Shown piece by piece: positions 33,727 to 45,777 of a stretch of 64,000 bases of DNA; position 1 is the stretch's first letter; each line of letters begins with the position of its first letter. The translations under genes were made by a program, and so were the position numbers. The notes under the pieces are model-generated. The model saw nothing but the letters and a program-made list of their open reading frames with translations. It was not told the DNA's origin and ran no database searches. The DNA comes from Takifugu bimaculatus (lineage: Eukaryota; Chordata; Actinopteri; Tetraodontiformes; Tetraodontidae), in contig CP034993.1 in NCBI GenBank assembly GCA_004026145.2, forward strand, positions 5,202,465 to 5,266,464, read 5' to 3'.

Positions 33727-34046
33727 GTCCATCAATCATTCAATCAGTCTTTATTTATATAGCGTCTGTTAGAATCAAAATAGTTTCTAGGCACTTTACA
33801 ATATCCCAGGGCCTGACCACCAACAAGAAACAGTGGCAAGGAAAAACTACCCCTTTAAGAGGAAGAAACCATGAGTAGGACCAGACTCATGCCGGCTGGG
33901 TAGAGAGAGAGGAGAAGGGGGAGGAGGACAGGTAAAGGAGAGAATAGCCAGAGATCATAGAGATACATTAAAAATACAAGCTGTTGGTATAAGAGTAGTG
34001 TGGGTCAGCAGGGTCCGAGGTCAGCAGGCCAGTGTATAATCTGAAG
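33727..34046 (-). mobile_element. L2-like LINE tail copy e, distal part
   Basis: Minus-strand 3' tail of a diverged subfamily (GCGTCTGTTAGAATC instead of GCGTCTTTTACAATC) running to about 34,046. The remaining ~75 bp of the tail lie at 34,584-34,660 (AAGGCGGCTATGCCTGTAG). It shares subfamily changes with copy f at 37,240. Confidence 0.85.
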
Positions 34047-34565
34047 CCTTTGCATCTATTTGGTGCATGCCTTTTCTTCTGTAAGGCCGCAACGTGTTTA
34101 GCAGCCAGAATGTTGCCATATTAGGATATGCTCCACATGTGACTTATGCCTTACTTTAAGATCGCGATGGAAGTCTTGTTATTGCTAAGAGAAGCTGCTA
34201 AGAGGTGGTGCTGGAGCCCGTAGGCTCCTGGTTGTTCTTCATATGAGGATGTGTAGCATGAAGCCTTTCTACTATTCCCATTTGTGGTACTAACTGAACT
34301 GTATGCCATTGGGTTTCCTATATTGTGTATCATGAGGTCATCAGAGAAGAACGTGTTTACTTGACTGTATAAGAAGGAGCTATCGATGTAAACACTTTGG
34401 AGTTCTTCACCAACAGGACCGCGAAACCTCCCTCGGGCAAACTGCAGTGTCCGATAGAACTGACTGTTCTCTCCAATAACCATCTATGATAACCAAGTCG
34501 GTGTCTGCGAAGATTCTTTCCTCATCAGCACATCTCAGCTAACACCAGAAGAAAATTCACAACAC
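34047..34565. other. 519-bp insert inside an L2 tail, identity unknown
   Basis: Separates two parts of the L2 tail. The tail's CAG[TC][GA]TA...AAG stretch appears on both sides (34,030-34,046 and 34,566-34,583), suggesting a diverged 17-18 bp target duplication and therefore retroposition. A minus-strand 110-codon ORF (34,483-34,151) begins MVIGENSQFYRTLQFARGRF; I recognise no domain in it. No poly-A or TIR was seen at either end. Confidence 0.5.
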
Positions 34566-34583
34566 CAGCATACCTCTATAAAG

Positions 34584-34660
34584 GCGGCTATGCCTGTAGA
34601 TGGATACTGAGAGGGGAGGAGAGAAGCAGAGAAACCACACAAGAAATAACATTATGCAGC
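34584..34660 (-). mobile_element. L2-like LINE tail copy e, proximal part
   Basis: Continues copy e after the 519-bp insert: AAGGCGGCTATGCCTGTAG, GGGGAGGAGAGAAGCAGAG and AAACCACACAAG match the corresponding segment of 18,570-18,630. Confidence 0.75.
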
Positions 34661-37239
34661 ATTTCCATGGTTACAAATGTTATGCAAGTAAAGCCCTGCG
34701 CTACGTAGCTTCACTCAAACTGAAATAACTGTATTTGCTCATCTTTATATCAGTTTGATTCATCTTGGTTAAACAGGACGGGGGAGCTATAAGTGACCCT
34801 TGCTAATGGCGGCAGCTTTACGACACGTGTTGAACGATACAATTAGCATTTGTCCTTTTATACTGTCCCATAAAAGATATAATTGCAAGAGAATATCTAA
34901 TCACAGACGTGTATTGATTGGAGAAAATAGATAGTTTGGCAATGGCAACCCTCCTATTGATGGCAGGGACAGATCCATCCCATTCCCCTCTGCTAAAACA
35001 GGGGTGCTTTCACCTCCAGAAGCCACATTTTTTTAAGGCACTAGTGGAAGCTTCGGTCTGAGCCCACACAAGCTGCTCATGACATCCGGTCTCCAGGGAG
35101 ATTTTCAGAGAACATCAGCATGAGTTTGGAAACTATTGAGCCTGGTGCTACAGGGCATGTTAGTGTGCCTTAAACAATCGCCGTAAAAAATCCACACCTT
35201 TGTGGCAAAAGCCTGATCAATAAGGAATGAATTAGGATCAATTAGTTGAATTAGGATGGTAACTAGTGTATGATGTGAATGCTGATGATTGAACGTGTGA
35301 TACCAATTTCAGCTTTGTGATCTTTCCTCTCTTGATACCAAGTCAACAATATTTCACCTATAAAATCTAAAAACAATATTTGTGTTTTTAATTTGTAAGA
35401 TTTATTTCTGAACTGAAAAAAAAAACTGCAGCACAACTGCAGCAGCTGGATTTAACAAAAGCACACGTTCCTAATTTAGATCAAGATAAATCCTGAAAGC
35501 TTTCGGCCGGTTGGCAGGACAGCAGGCTGACATTTGCAGCAGACGACCTCTGCCGATGGGACGGCTTCAGCTTTGGAAGCCGTGACTCCCATTGTCTCCT
35601 AATCTCCACCTTCACAGGGTCAAGCCTTTGCTGTGCTAATGGAAGGTAGAGGCTCAAACTCTACCTTGGTTTCCGTTAGGATAGGAAATTCAATATAATA
35701 TGGCAGAAAAGCGCAGAGGGAGATCCTTCAGCTGAGGAGTGAAGGATGAAGCTTCCTGGCTGCTATGTTAATATGCTCAGTGGAGCGCACGTGGAACACA
35801 GAGATGGAAGTGAAAGTCAGTGACATTTTCATTAATTTGTTGTCAGGAAGATCTGCCTCCCACCGCTGAGCCTGACATATTAGATGGTGTGTTCAACAAT
35901 GAACATCATTGTTCAAATGAAGATGGACACGGGGTGGCTGCAGAGCAGGAAAAAAATGCTTGCAATCTCTTTAGTTCAGCTGTGCACAAACTCATATAGA
36001 TATACGTGCATGACCCAACTCTACATCTGAATGCCATTCCTTCGTGGTCTGTAGAAAATCTGTTAGAGAGTCAGAGAGGTGGTTAAAAAGGTCCCCTTTG
36101 CTGATGACCCAAGAAGATTAAGATGTTGTGTCTGTCGTTCTGGCTTTAATCTATACTGTCTCCCACTATGTTGGGGTTTGGAGCAGCAGCATCAGGAAAT
36201 CCAGACCATCGTCTCCCCAGCTCCTCAAGCAGAAAACAGTGGTGCTGTGGAGTTAGATAGGAATACCTCCAGCATCTTGTGGACATCGTGACCGGATGCC
36301 TGCACCAGCTGAGCTCCTCACTGTCTGCCCCTGAGCCCACAGGCCAAGTTCTGAGGTTCCCACCATTCCCATCGATTTGCTGCATCAACTCAGAGTAACA
36401 GACGTGGCGGCTGATACAGAAACTCTTTGCTCACACAAGATCCTGTGGTTGGCTTATAAGAGCAGAACTCAACCCCATTAGAGACGCCAAAGATGCCATG
36501 GTGACATTTTTGTGGCTGGCTACGATTGTTGCCATTTGTAGAGGATTCTTAAATGTGTCTCCTTTTAGGAGAATCTAGCTGAGGTCCAGCAGAGCAGCGT
36601 TAGGAGGCAGCTCCACAGCGACTGAATGAAGCAGGGCCAACAGAGCTTTGAGCTGTAGAAGAATACTCCTGTGAGGATGAACGCAAACAAGCGCTTCTCT
36701 TCAGAAGCAGAAACAAAGAGACAAAGACAGAAAGACGAAAATGGGATGGATGCAACTGGTCTCAAAGAACAATAATACTTCTGGAGTTTCCTGGGACAAG
36801 CCAATTCAAAATATTTTATTTGTATTTTGAAAAGTTTTTTCTAACTTTTGATATTGAGATAATCACAATGATGCAGTGACAGATGGAAATGTGCACGCAG
36901 ATTTCTTTCTTGTTCTACCAGCTGGTATTTTTGATTAGGTTTAGTCGTCTTCTGCCTCTGGGCTCCTCCAAGGGAGGAATAATCCTAAACACGTCATTCA
37001 AATATTTTATTTACTGTGAACATATGGTGCAAGCGCCTCAGCACACACACTTTGGTTACAATTGCTTCAGGTATGATCACACAAACAAAGAGAATAAACC
37101 AGATGAATGATTTTTACTGTATCTATGTACACTACCTATTCATTAACAACTTGACAGGTAAGAGCTAGCAGGAGACAGCAAACATTAGCTCGGTGCTGGG
37201 CCACACTGCTGTACTGGTAATATAGCAAATGTTAACATG
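34661..37239. other. Unique DNA, no gene supported; possible conserved block 34,790-34,960
   Basis: No gene recognised. 34,790-34,960 is AT-rich with CAATTAGCATTTGTCC and TATAATTGCAAGAG words. 36,080-36,400 is more GC-rich and has opposing ORFs (70 and 80 codons), neither with a known domain. Confidence 0.4.
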
Positions 37240-37251
37240 AGAAAATCAAAA

Positions 37252-37283
<32 letters not shown>

Positions 37284-37600
37284 TAGCGTCTGTTACAATC
37301 AAGAAACCCAGGGCCTGACCCCTAACAAGCAACAGTGGCAAGGAAAAACTCCCCTTTAACAGGAAGAAACCTTAAGCAGGTCCAGAATCATAAAATGGGA
37401 CCCTCCTGCTGACGGCCGGCTGGGTAGAGAGAGAGGAGAAGGGGGGGCAGGTAGAGGAGAGAGTAGGCAGAGATCATAGCAATACATTAATTATATTATA
37501 ATAAACTGCCAGTAGAATTGAGTGGGTCAGCGGGGGTCGGAGGTCAGTAAGTCAGCATACAGCTATGAAGGCGGCGATATCTGTAGATTGATACAAAAGA
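37240..37600 (-). mobile_element. L2-like LINE tail copy f
   Basis: Begins with (CAAT)n at 37,252-37,272, the inherited short-repeat 3' end of the element, then TTTATTTATATAGCGTCTGT, the CAACAGTGGCAAGG block and GGCGGCGATATCTGTAG. Only 3' UTR sequence is present, with a ~20-bp deletion after ACAATCAAG relative to copy b. Confidence 0.88.
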
Positions 37601-39635
37601 ATTCTTAGCGTTTAAGCTAACAGTGTCATTGTGTTGTATGAGTAAATCTTCTGGATTTCTACGAATGGAAGTCTGTTAAAGTGTTGCAAGCGAAATAAAG
37701 TCCTGATGGATTGTGGTGCTGTCACAGGCCCATTAATAGGCCCGGCAGAAGCTCTTGCCTTGTGTTTGGCTAAATGCCACAGCAGCCATCTCACTGTGAG
37801 GTGAGTGTTGGAGTGTAGATGGAACGTTGACTGAAGAACAGGTGTCATTCATAGGTCAGCTGGACTCCCAGTCCCCCTGCCTGGTGATTGACGTGAGCCA
37901 ACACAAGCCTTTAAACTGAATGCACTCCTCTACTTCCACAGCATTCTCTTTGCCTCTTAGCAAGCACATGTAGCATTGTTCTAGGGCAGAGGCTCATTCC
38001 TGACTAACTAACAAGTGAGTGGGTAGTCGCGAGCTCTCCCACGATGCAGATGGGGTGTTAACTGAGAACTGTGTGGCTTTGAACAATAGCTCATCCACAC
38101 ATCACAACAAGGGCTGAAAGTTAAAATTGCAACGACAGACACATCCCTTAGCAGCGGAGTGATTTATTTCATTGGATGTTGGTTAGGCACAACAATGTTG
38201 TCATTTTTTGGTATATTACCATCCTAACTGAGGGACATCATGTACTCGGCATATGCCAACAACACTCACCACTCTCATTCTGTGGACCAGCTGACCCCAC
38301 ACACTTTATTCAAGTCCAGACAGGAAGGATTTCCTTGCTGTTGTTTTCGGCAGTGTCATCCTGACACCATCATATCGCCATGATTGTGTCTTTTATCACT
38401 CACTTTCAGTGTTTTTGTGTGCAGCTAAAGATTTATTCTTCTAAAAGTCAACAAATACAGTTGCATCTGTGTCTGGGGGTGTCATGGCCTTCAGTGTTCA
38501 AGATTCAAGATTTACTTTTGGATTTACTTTCAGGATGTTTGCATATTTCTGTAACTCTCTGCTTGACAGGAGTGTCACACAATATTAAAAATAATGGAAT
38601 CTTGAATGCTTCCAAATCAAAGGACACAGCAGAACCAGGTGTCCCAGCTCCCTCTCAGCATAAATACTACTGAGGTGCAGGTGGTGAGTTATTGTAGAAT
38701 TCTTGGTGTGGAGATCACCATCGATACATTGAAAGGTATCGCTGACTTCATAGCTGAGGCCCTGGGATTCTGTCGAGGGCCTGGAGACAATTTTGATTGA
38801 AACAGAAGCTGATAGATAAAGATGATTTAAGGTGAACTGAATGTGCTTAGCTGGAATCTCAATGTCAATATGAATGTTATATTCTTACTTTCTTCTAGCC
38901 AAACTAAAGGCTCTCTGTGTTATTGGAAGTCTTCTTACCTCCTCACTGACAATGTGGTTTACGAATCTGAGAAAGAGATGAAAAATCTCTGAAGAGAAAT
39001 ATTGTGCTACTAGCAAGCCCACTGGTATTCTGGAGGCTTGTGTCATCACCAGTATAACCACCGCACTGGTCATCCTGCCACTGCTCTTTTGGTTCCTCTC
39101 CCATCAGCCAGACAGGACCATGTGATCAACAGCTCCTCCTCCAGGCATGTACACAGTTTTTTTGTGTGTAGCCTGAACAACTTTAAATCACACACTTAAT
39201 TTTACTTCCCCTCTGCAGCAGATCAGTTGATCAATGCCTGGAGGCACCAGTTTTGGGCAGCTTTGTGTTGTACTTTATACTGTGATATTTCTGGGTGATT
39301 GATGGTTTGTCCAAAACGTCTTTTTTTAGTGGACTATTTATTGAAATTATTTAGCTTATTGTTTTCCTTTGTCTAATTGATGTGAGTTGTCAAACATGGT
39401 ATCTTTTCTGCAAACGGCAAATAACCTGACTCTATTATGTTGTCCACTATGTGAAAGCAGCCCATAAACCACCTTTAAGTCACAATATTTGCTGACAACG
39501 GTAACATTTCTGCAGTACAACTACAGTCTCTATGGTTACTCATAGATTTTGTACTGATTTGTTACATTTGATGTGTTTAAGGAAGAAAAGCATCATGAAG
39601 ATGCCAAAACGGACCGAATAACTGTGACTCCTGTT
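37601..39635. other. Unique DNA, no gene supported
   Basis: Short unrelated ORFs only; no repeat family recognised. Confidence 0.45.
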
Positions 39636-39758
39636 CTGACTGTTGGGGTTTCTGGGATTGTGTTGGTCTTTGTCCTGCAGGGGGTGGTAGGGAGCACAAT
39701 TGGGTGCATCTGGCACTGCAGGCAGGTGCACCTGTGGGCAATTTGCATCTCGTTGCCT

Positions 39759-39766
39759 ATTTAAGC
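39759..39766 (+). promoter_or_regulatory. TATA-like box of the solo LTR
   Basis: TATTTAAG about 350 bp upstream of the AATAAA signal, within the LTR. Confidence 0.5.
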
Positions 39767-39859
39767 AGCTTGTACCTGCCTGCTAGTGCCAGGGTGTCTG
39801 TTCACTTCCTGAGTGTGTCTGTTTGTCTGGTGAGGGTCTCCTGTTCCCCTTGCAGTCTA

Positions 39860-40080
39860 GGAGGACTGCCCCTGTCTTCAGTGTCTCGGGACATGTTCCC
39901 GGTTTTCATGCTGTTGCTGGACCGGTGAGCGCCAGACTCCCGAGTTCTCTGCAGTCCAGGGGGACTGCTCCGGGTTCCCCGCAGTCCAGGGGGACTGCGT
40001 CTGGTTGGGGACTCGCCGATGGACTTGTGATGGGCGGACGGTGCCTCCCGATTCCCCTGCGGTCCAGAAGGACTGTTTCC
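39860..40080. repeat. Dispersed ~16-bp partial palindrome in the LTR
   Basis: Four imperfect copies of CAGTCCAGGGGGACTG (near 39,855, 39,949, 39,982 and 40,060). CAGTCC...GGACTG is self-complementary, so each copy can form a hairpin in transcript or DNA. Confidence 0.8.
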
Positions 40081-40110
40081 TGACGTCAGTGTGTGCTCCC
40101 CTTCCCTGTA

Positions 40111-40116
40111 AATAAA
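40111..40116 (+). terminator. Polyadenylation signal of the solo LTR
   Basis: AATAAA 70 bp before the LTR 3' end. Confidence 0.6.
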
Positions 40117-40191
40117 ACTGTTTTGACCACTCCACCATGGTGACCTGGCCTGCAGTTTGGGTCCTGTACCACCACACATCATAACACTGAC

Positions 40192-40963
40192 AGCACTACT
40201 CAAAGGTCTAGTCTACTTGTGGAACATTTTGCAGCACATAAAACCAAAAAGCAGACGTACTGAGCGAAAGGGCAGACACAGTTGAAACCAGCCAGGTGTT
40301 GACGTGAGACAATATTCTCATGAATTTCCTCTGCTCTTATCTGTTCCTGAAGGTAATCAGATCATGCTGACTTCACTCCCCACCAGTTCTTTCTGTCTGC
40401 CTGTGGTGGAACTCTAAACAGCACTAATTAACTCCATCTAAGTGAAGAGTTTAAATTGGGAAAATAATAACAGCATCTTCCTCTAATGAACTAAGACTGT
40501 TTCTGTTATTTAATCTAAATGAGATGATAAATTACCTTTAGCAGTCATACTCCTAATTAATTACTTAGGAGGAAAATGTGGCTGAAAGTTTGACAGAAGG
40601 GCACCATCATGAGGGCATGGTAAAGAAGATTCTATCTGCTTTAACTCTACGCTTCAATTGTGACTGTAAAGGTGGCTAACATGTTAACATGCATAGCTTT
40701 ACTGGCTAAATTAGACTTTGGAGTCTCATTGTTCCTTGTCCCAGTTTACATGCAACAATGTCCTCCTCCGCAACAGTAAGTGGCGATGTGCATTTTCACT
40801 ATGGCCCTGTTCTGGTTCACCTGTTGCATCAGCTGGAGTCAGGCAGCAGAGAAGCATCTGTGACAACAGGAAAATATCAGCTTGGAGGTTTTGCATCATG
40901 AGCATATGCACTGAGTAGTTTCACATGCCTCATGCAGTCCTATTGCATGACCTGGGTGTTCCA
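40192..40963. other. Unique DNA, nothing recognised
   Basis: AT-rich. Small opposite-strand ORFs of similar size suggest no selection. Confidence 0.5.
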
Positions 40964-41505
40964 GGGCCTGATCTACTAAGGGTTTGCAGGTTTAAAAACA
41001 TGCTAACTTGTTATTGTGTACAAAGCTGATCCATTAACCGGTTGCACTGAGCAGGAAGCCCGATCCGAACACATCTGTTGAGCACGCTTGCCTTCATGAA
41101 TATGCCTAACATCTGCAGGTGATCAGAAGGCAGTGGGAGGAGTTTGTGCAAATGTTTGCATTAGCAGCTGGAGTGTGATTTATCAAATCTGGACATGCTC
41201 GGGCTGCTTCTGCTCTATATTTAGCACCTTTGAAAGGCAGCGGCAGACTGGCGCTGCATTGGCCACAAATGCTTCAGCCATTGTGACAAGAAGGAGGAAG
41301 CGATGGCAGACGGCAGAGAGAGAAGCTCTGTGCACGTGCCAACATATCTGGCTGGTCAGAAACCAACATAGTGGAGGCGTATCGTCTCCGAGGTGACTGT
41401 CAGTAGCACCTCCTCATTTAAACAAAGCGGTCCGCACCACTTTGCACCTCTTAAAAATCACACGGGCAATCATAGATCACCTGCAAGATGATGGCGCTGT
41501 GGTCT
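40964..41505 (+). mobile_element. Dispersed repeat, possibly a PIF/Harbinger derivative (copy 1)
   Basis: Begins GGGCCTGATCTACTAAGG and is colinear with the reverse complement of 50,455-50,968 across the whole length, at roughly 75-80% by eye. Shared blocks include GCCTTCATGAATATGCC, ATCTGCAGGTGATCAGAAGG, GCTGCTTCTGCTCTATATTT and CTGGCTGGTCAGAAACCAAC. Both copies keep an ORF of about 80 codons (ATNASAIVTRRRKRWQTAER here; TNAAAIVARRRQRCQTAEK there). The GGGCCTGATnTACTAA end reminds me of fish Harbinger-type MITEs, but the matching far terminus was not found, so superfamily is uncertain. Confidence 0.6.
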
Positions 41506-41997
41506 TTGCGTGGTGTCCACTTCTGCTGCTACAGTGGCTCATTCTGAATGGATCTTGACAACCCTCACCATTACTGGTGTATGATTGCTTAGCTTTGATC
41601 AATATCCATAACATATGCACCCGTTAATACACTTCAGCTCCAAAGAGCAGTCAAACCGTTCTGCTTTCAAATCGATGCAATTTATTTTATTTCACCTTTA
41701 TTGATATAGTGTTGATTACATGATTTCCACAGTCATACACTCATGTATCAATGTCAAATTTTACACCCTGTGCTAAAAATCCAGCTGCTCTTTGTGACAA
41801 ATCTTCGTGCTTCAAGTCATTCAGAGCCCTGAGTTCCCCCGATCAGCTTCCAAGATCAAAAAACAAACTCTGGTGACCGAGCATTTGCTGGAGCAGCTCT
41901 AAATGAGGAACGTCTGACCCGAACAGCTTCACATTAGAAGCAGGAATAACCATTAAGGTATGATTAAACTGACACAAGCCCGGGTTTCTTTTCAGCA
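41506..41997. other. Nothing firmly recognised
   Basis: AT-rich. 41,815-41,940 resembles a short coding-derived stretch but no family could be named. Confidence 0.4.
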
Positions 41998-41999
41998 CT

Positions 42000-43754
42000 G
42001 TGGCCAAATTAACTAAGAGTCACAGTGTTTTAGATCCACATATCCCTTCTTCCCTGAGTGGTGAAGACTTCATGAGCTTCTTCACTGATAAAGTTCTAGT
42101 TATCAGAGAAAAAGCTAACCAGGCCATCCCAACAACTGGACCATCACCAGATGTGCTGACTGTGGGAACATACAGGTTCTCCAACGAGCCCTTAAACTCC
42201 TTCACGCCTATATATTTTTCTGAGGCATCATCGCTAATTCAGAAATCCAAGACCACCACGTGTCTTTTAGATCCCATCCCAACACACCTGTTGAAGGATG
42301 TTTTACCATTGATAGGCAGCTCTATCCTGGACCAGATCAATGGTTCTTTAGTGACAGGCTATGTAACCCGGTCCTACAAGGTGGCAGTGATTAAGACATT
42401 GCTTAAAAAAACATCACTGGATCCTGACATATTAGCAAATTATAGGCCAGTATCCAACCTTTCTTTTATCTCTAAAGTTCTTGAGAAGGTGGTGGTGACT
42501 TAATTACTGGAGCACCTGCAGAGGAACAGCCTGTTTGAGATGTTTCAGTCAGGCTTTAGAGCTCATCACAGCACAGAAACAGCACTTCTTAAAGTTACTA
42601 ATGATCTTCTCATAGCTTCAGGTCATGGACTGGTCTCTATGCTGGTTCTGCTGGACCTCAGTGCTGCTTTTGATACAGTTGATCACAGCATCCTGTTACA
42701 GAGACTGGAACATGTGATTGGGATTAAAGGGACAGCACTAGTTTAGTTCAGGTTTAGATCATATTTATCTGATAGATACCAGTTTGCTCATGTCCATGGT
42801 GTTCCCTCCTCATACAGTAGGGTTAGCTAAGGAGTTCCTCAAGGTTCTGTACTTGGACCAATCCTCTTCACCTTGTACATGCTTCTCTTAGGAAACATTA
42901 TTGGGCAGCATGGGATAAATTTTCATTGTTATGCTGATGACACTCAGCTTTATTTATCCATGAAACCAGAGGAGACAGAGAAGTTAGTGAAGCTCCAGAC
43001 CTGTCTTAAAGACATAAAGTCCTGGATGTCTACAAATTTCCTCCTCCTTAACCTAGGAAAAACTGAGGTCATGGTGTTTGGTCCTGAACCTCTCAGGGAT
43101 AGATTAGATCATATGATCACTCTAGATGGTATCTCATTAACATCTAGTCTCTCTGTGAGGAATCTAGGAGTAACTTTTGATCAAAATCTCTCCTTCAACT
43201 CACACATTAAATTAGTCTCTAGAAGTGCCTTTTTTCACCTGAGGAACATCACAAAGATTAGGAAGCTACTGACGCGGCATGATGCTGAAAAGTTAATTCA
43301 TGCTTTTGTTACTTCTAGGCTGGACTATTGTAATTCTTTATTATCAGGGTGTCCAAACAACTTTTTAAGAAGTCTCCAGTTGATCCAAAATCCTGCAGCC
43401 AGAGTTCTGACAGGTATTGACAAAAGAGATCACATTACTCATGTAATGGCGTCGCTTCATTGGCTGCCCGTTAAAACCTTTCTTTTGACCTACAAGGTCC
43501 TCAGAGGCCTAGCTCCACCCTACCTGGAGGAGCTAGTGATACCTTATCAGCCCAAAAGACCGCTCCGCTCTCAGAATGCTGGTCTACTTGTGGTTCCCAG
43601 AGTTTCTAGGAGTAGAATGGGGGGCCAAGCATTTAGCTACCAGGCCCCCCTGCTATGGAACCAGCTCCCTGTCCAGGTACGGGAGGCTGACTCCATCGCT
43701 GCTTTTAAGATCAGACTTAAAACCTACCTCTTTGAAAAAGCTTATTGTTACTAA
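42000..43754 (+). pseudogene. L2-like reverse transcriptase, broken by three stops
   Basis: Order of segments: linker HIPSSLSGEDFMSFFTDKV, finger LDPDILANYRPVSNLSF, a TAA stop (42,501), FQSGFRAHHSTETALLK, motif A LLDLSAAFDTVDHSIL (42,650), a TAG stop (42,744) plus a few-bp disruption, a stop before GVPQGSVLGPILFTLYM (motif B), motif C HCYADDTQLYLS (42,930-42,950), then an uninterrupted C-terminal half (42,873-43,754) with SRLDYCNSLLSGCP, HWLPVKTFLLTYKVL and MGGQAFSYQAPLLWNQLPVQ. Motifs A and C are intact, but the stops make it a pseudogene. In the family this enzyme performs target-primed reverse transcription. Confidence 0.88.
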
Positions 43755-43920
43755 TTCTGTAGTTCCAGTTACTATCATAGACAGACAAATTACCATACTT
43801 AGGGGGTCATCTAATCGTTAGGTCACATCTTAGCTATGCTGTTATAGGCCGAGGCTGCCGGGGTCCGGAAACATGATCACCTGACAGGCCTCTGTGTGTG
43901 TGTTTCTGTGCTCTGTGCCT

Positions 43921-44027
43921 CTCCTCTCCCTCTCCCTCTCCTCTCCTCTCCTCTCCTCTCCTCTCCTCTCCTCTCCTCTCCTCTCCTCTCCTCTCCTCTC
44001 CTCTCCTCTCCTCTCCTCTCCTCTCCT
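43921..44027. repeat. (CTCCT)n microsatellite in L2 3' UTR
   Basis: About 19 pentanucleotide units (GAGGA on the other strand), at the same 3' UTR position as in copies b, h and i. Confidence 0.95.
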
Positions 44028-44190
44028 CGCCTGGTCCTGCCTCAGGTTTCTTCCTGTTAAAGGGGAGTTTTTCCTTGCCACTGTTGCTTGTCTGGGGTTA
44101 GGCCCTGGGATTCTGGAAAGCGCCTTGAAACAATTTTGATTGTATAAGACGCTATATAATTAAAGATTGATTTGATTTGACAAGCACTTT

Positions 44191-45440
44191 TATCGGTTGT
44201 GTCAGCTTAATCACACTTTTTTGTTTATTCCTTTATCCTTTGTTCTTCAGGCCTATTTTCACTGCACTAATTAGACTTCATTTCAGATAGATGCAGAAGA
44301 AGTACCAGCACAATAGATGTGATTCACTGTACGTCAGATACAGTCAAATGGAGCCGGTGAATGGTGCAGAAGTGATGCAGAAAAACCAGAGTGATCATGA
44401 CAGCTGAGCTGCGTAGTGATGCAATGGTGCACATATGTTGTTCTCTTGCTTAGTAACTTCATGATGCATACTGCTTTGTGTGCAGGGTGATACAAAGCCT
44501 GGCCCTCGCGGCAGGTGCTGCTGATTCCAGCACATAAAAGCAACCTGGCAGCTTCCTCCCAGTGCTGCTAAGTAGGGTCACCCACCCCCCCAATTTATTG
44601 AATATATGTCACTACATGTCTATATGTTTACTCTATAGAAACTTATACTTACGTCAACATCTGCTTACGTCAAATTCTTTATGTACAGAAGCATACCTGT
44701 CCAATAATTCTGATTCTGATCTGGGGAAAGTGTGAAGGAAAAAGCAATTAAAAGTGATTCATTAGATGCTGATCCAGAGCACCCAGAGGGAGGCTCAGTG
44801 GATGCTGAAGGAAAATGATTCAAGTGCAGGAGAGAATTAGAGGTGGATCTCTCCCTGGCTCTGGCTCATATGGTCAAAGACAAATGGACAGACAACAGAA
44901 TAACTTGATAAGAACAATGGGAGACACTCGTGACTAGAATTATTATTATAGTTGATTTGTGCGATACCAAAGCCTTTGAAATAATAAAAAAAAGTAAAAT
45001 AGATGATCATTCTGGACAGCTTGACAAAACAGTACATGAAACATTGCAGATATAGTAGCCAGTTCTGTTAACGTGACCACTTTAGAGAGCTTTTGTTACG
45101 TATGGGAGACAGTAATGTGTACCTGTAGAGGTGTGTACGGTTTGTTCACGTGCACCACATGCGTGGACTGGGTTTCGATGCTTCCCATGATAACCAGTCC
45201 AAAGGAAACAACCAGCAGCAGGAGTGGTTCTGAGTCTTCTCACCAGTGGACTTCTCCATCTCTCATCAAGATTTTCTCATGCAGAACATCCAAGGTCATC
45301 GGTGTCATGACTCTTGGTTTTCCTGGATAACTATTAAGAGAAACTTTTCATATTCTCACAATGGAGAAACTGGCAGCTTCCAGCAGCTTAGAGGGACAGA
45401 ATCACCACAAGAGGTGGGAAAAAATAGAGACATTATTTTG
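44191..45440. other. Unique DNA, no gene supported
   Basis: Nothing recognisable beyond short ORFs. Confidence 0.45.
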
Positions 45441-45690
45441 TGTGTGTGTGTTTGGAAGGGGTGGGGGGGGGGGGGGGTGTCAATGTAAACAAAATATAAA
45501 TTATATATATATAGACACATACACACACACACATACTGTATATGTACAGTATATATATATATGGGTATATGTGTATATATATATATATGTGTGTGTGGGG
45601 GGGAGGTATATGTGTGTGTATAATACACATATATACAGTATATGTGTGTGTGTGTGTGTGTGTATATGTATGTATACACACACACACACA
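45441..45690. repeat. Cluster of (TG)n, G15, (TA)n and (AC)n microsatellites
   Basis: A 250-bp patch of alternating purine-pyrimidine DNA: TG repeats, a poly-G tract (45,463-45,477), several (TA) and (TG/CA) blocks of both polarities. Complementary TG and CA blocks could fold into hairpins, and such alternation favours Z-DNA. All ORFs here are low-complexity artefacts. Confidence 0.92.
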
Positions 45691-45755
45691 TACACTCACT
45701 CCAGTGTAACTTTATTAAGTGTCTTAGTTGACTCCGCCTTACTAATGAGAGACGT

Positions 45756-45777
45756 TCATCATCATCATCATCATCAT
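45756..45777. repeat. (TCA)n microsatellite
   Basis: Seven perfect trinucleotide units. Confidence 0.95.

Larger units (their letters stand above)
39641..40186 (+). mobile_element. Solo LTR (second family)
   Basis: 546 bp with TGTTGGGG...CATAACA termini (inverted TGTT/AACA), flanked by the 5-bp duplication CTGAC (39,636-39,640 and 40,187-40,191). Signals are in LTR order on the plus strand: TATTTAAG (39,759-39,766) as TATA-like element, a GC-rich transcribed part with repeats of CAGTCCAGGGGGACTG, then AATAAA (40,111-40,116). No internal region remains. Sequence differs from the LTR at 6392, so this is a different element family; gypsy-like is a guess. Confidence 0.85.
41998..44190 (+). mobile_element. 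L2-like LINE copy g, 5'-truncated, most complete RT of the family here
   Basis: Runs from the pre-RT linker through the entire RT to the 3' UTR with (CTCCT)n and the terminal tail AAAGATTGATTTGATTTGA (44,162). About 2.2 kb, lacking ORF1 and the endonuclease. Serves as the reference for the other copies in the window: copy h lost motifs A and C relative to it, and copy a joins ORF1 to its RT thumb region. Confidence 0.9.

Noticed and set aside
36079..36388. Possible coding segment in a more GC-rich patch
   Set aside because: ORFs on both strands of similar length, neither with a known domain.
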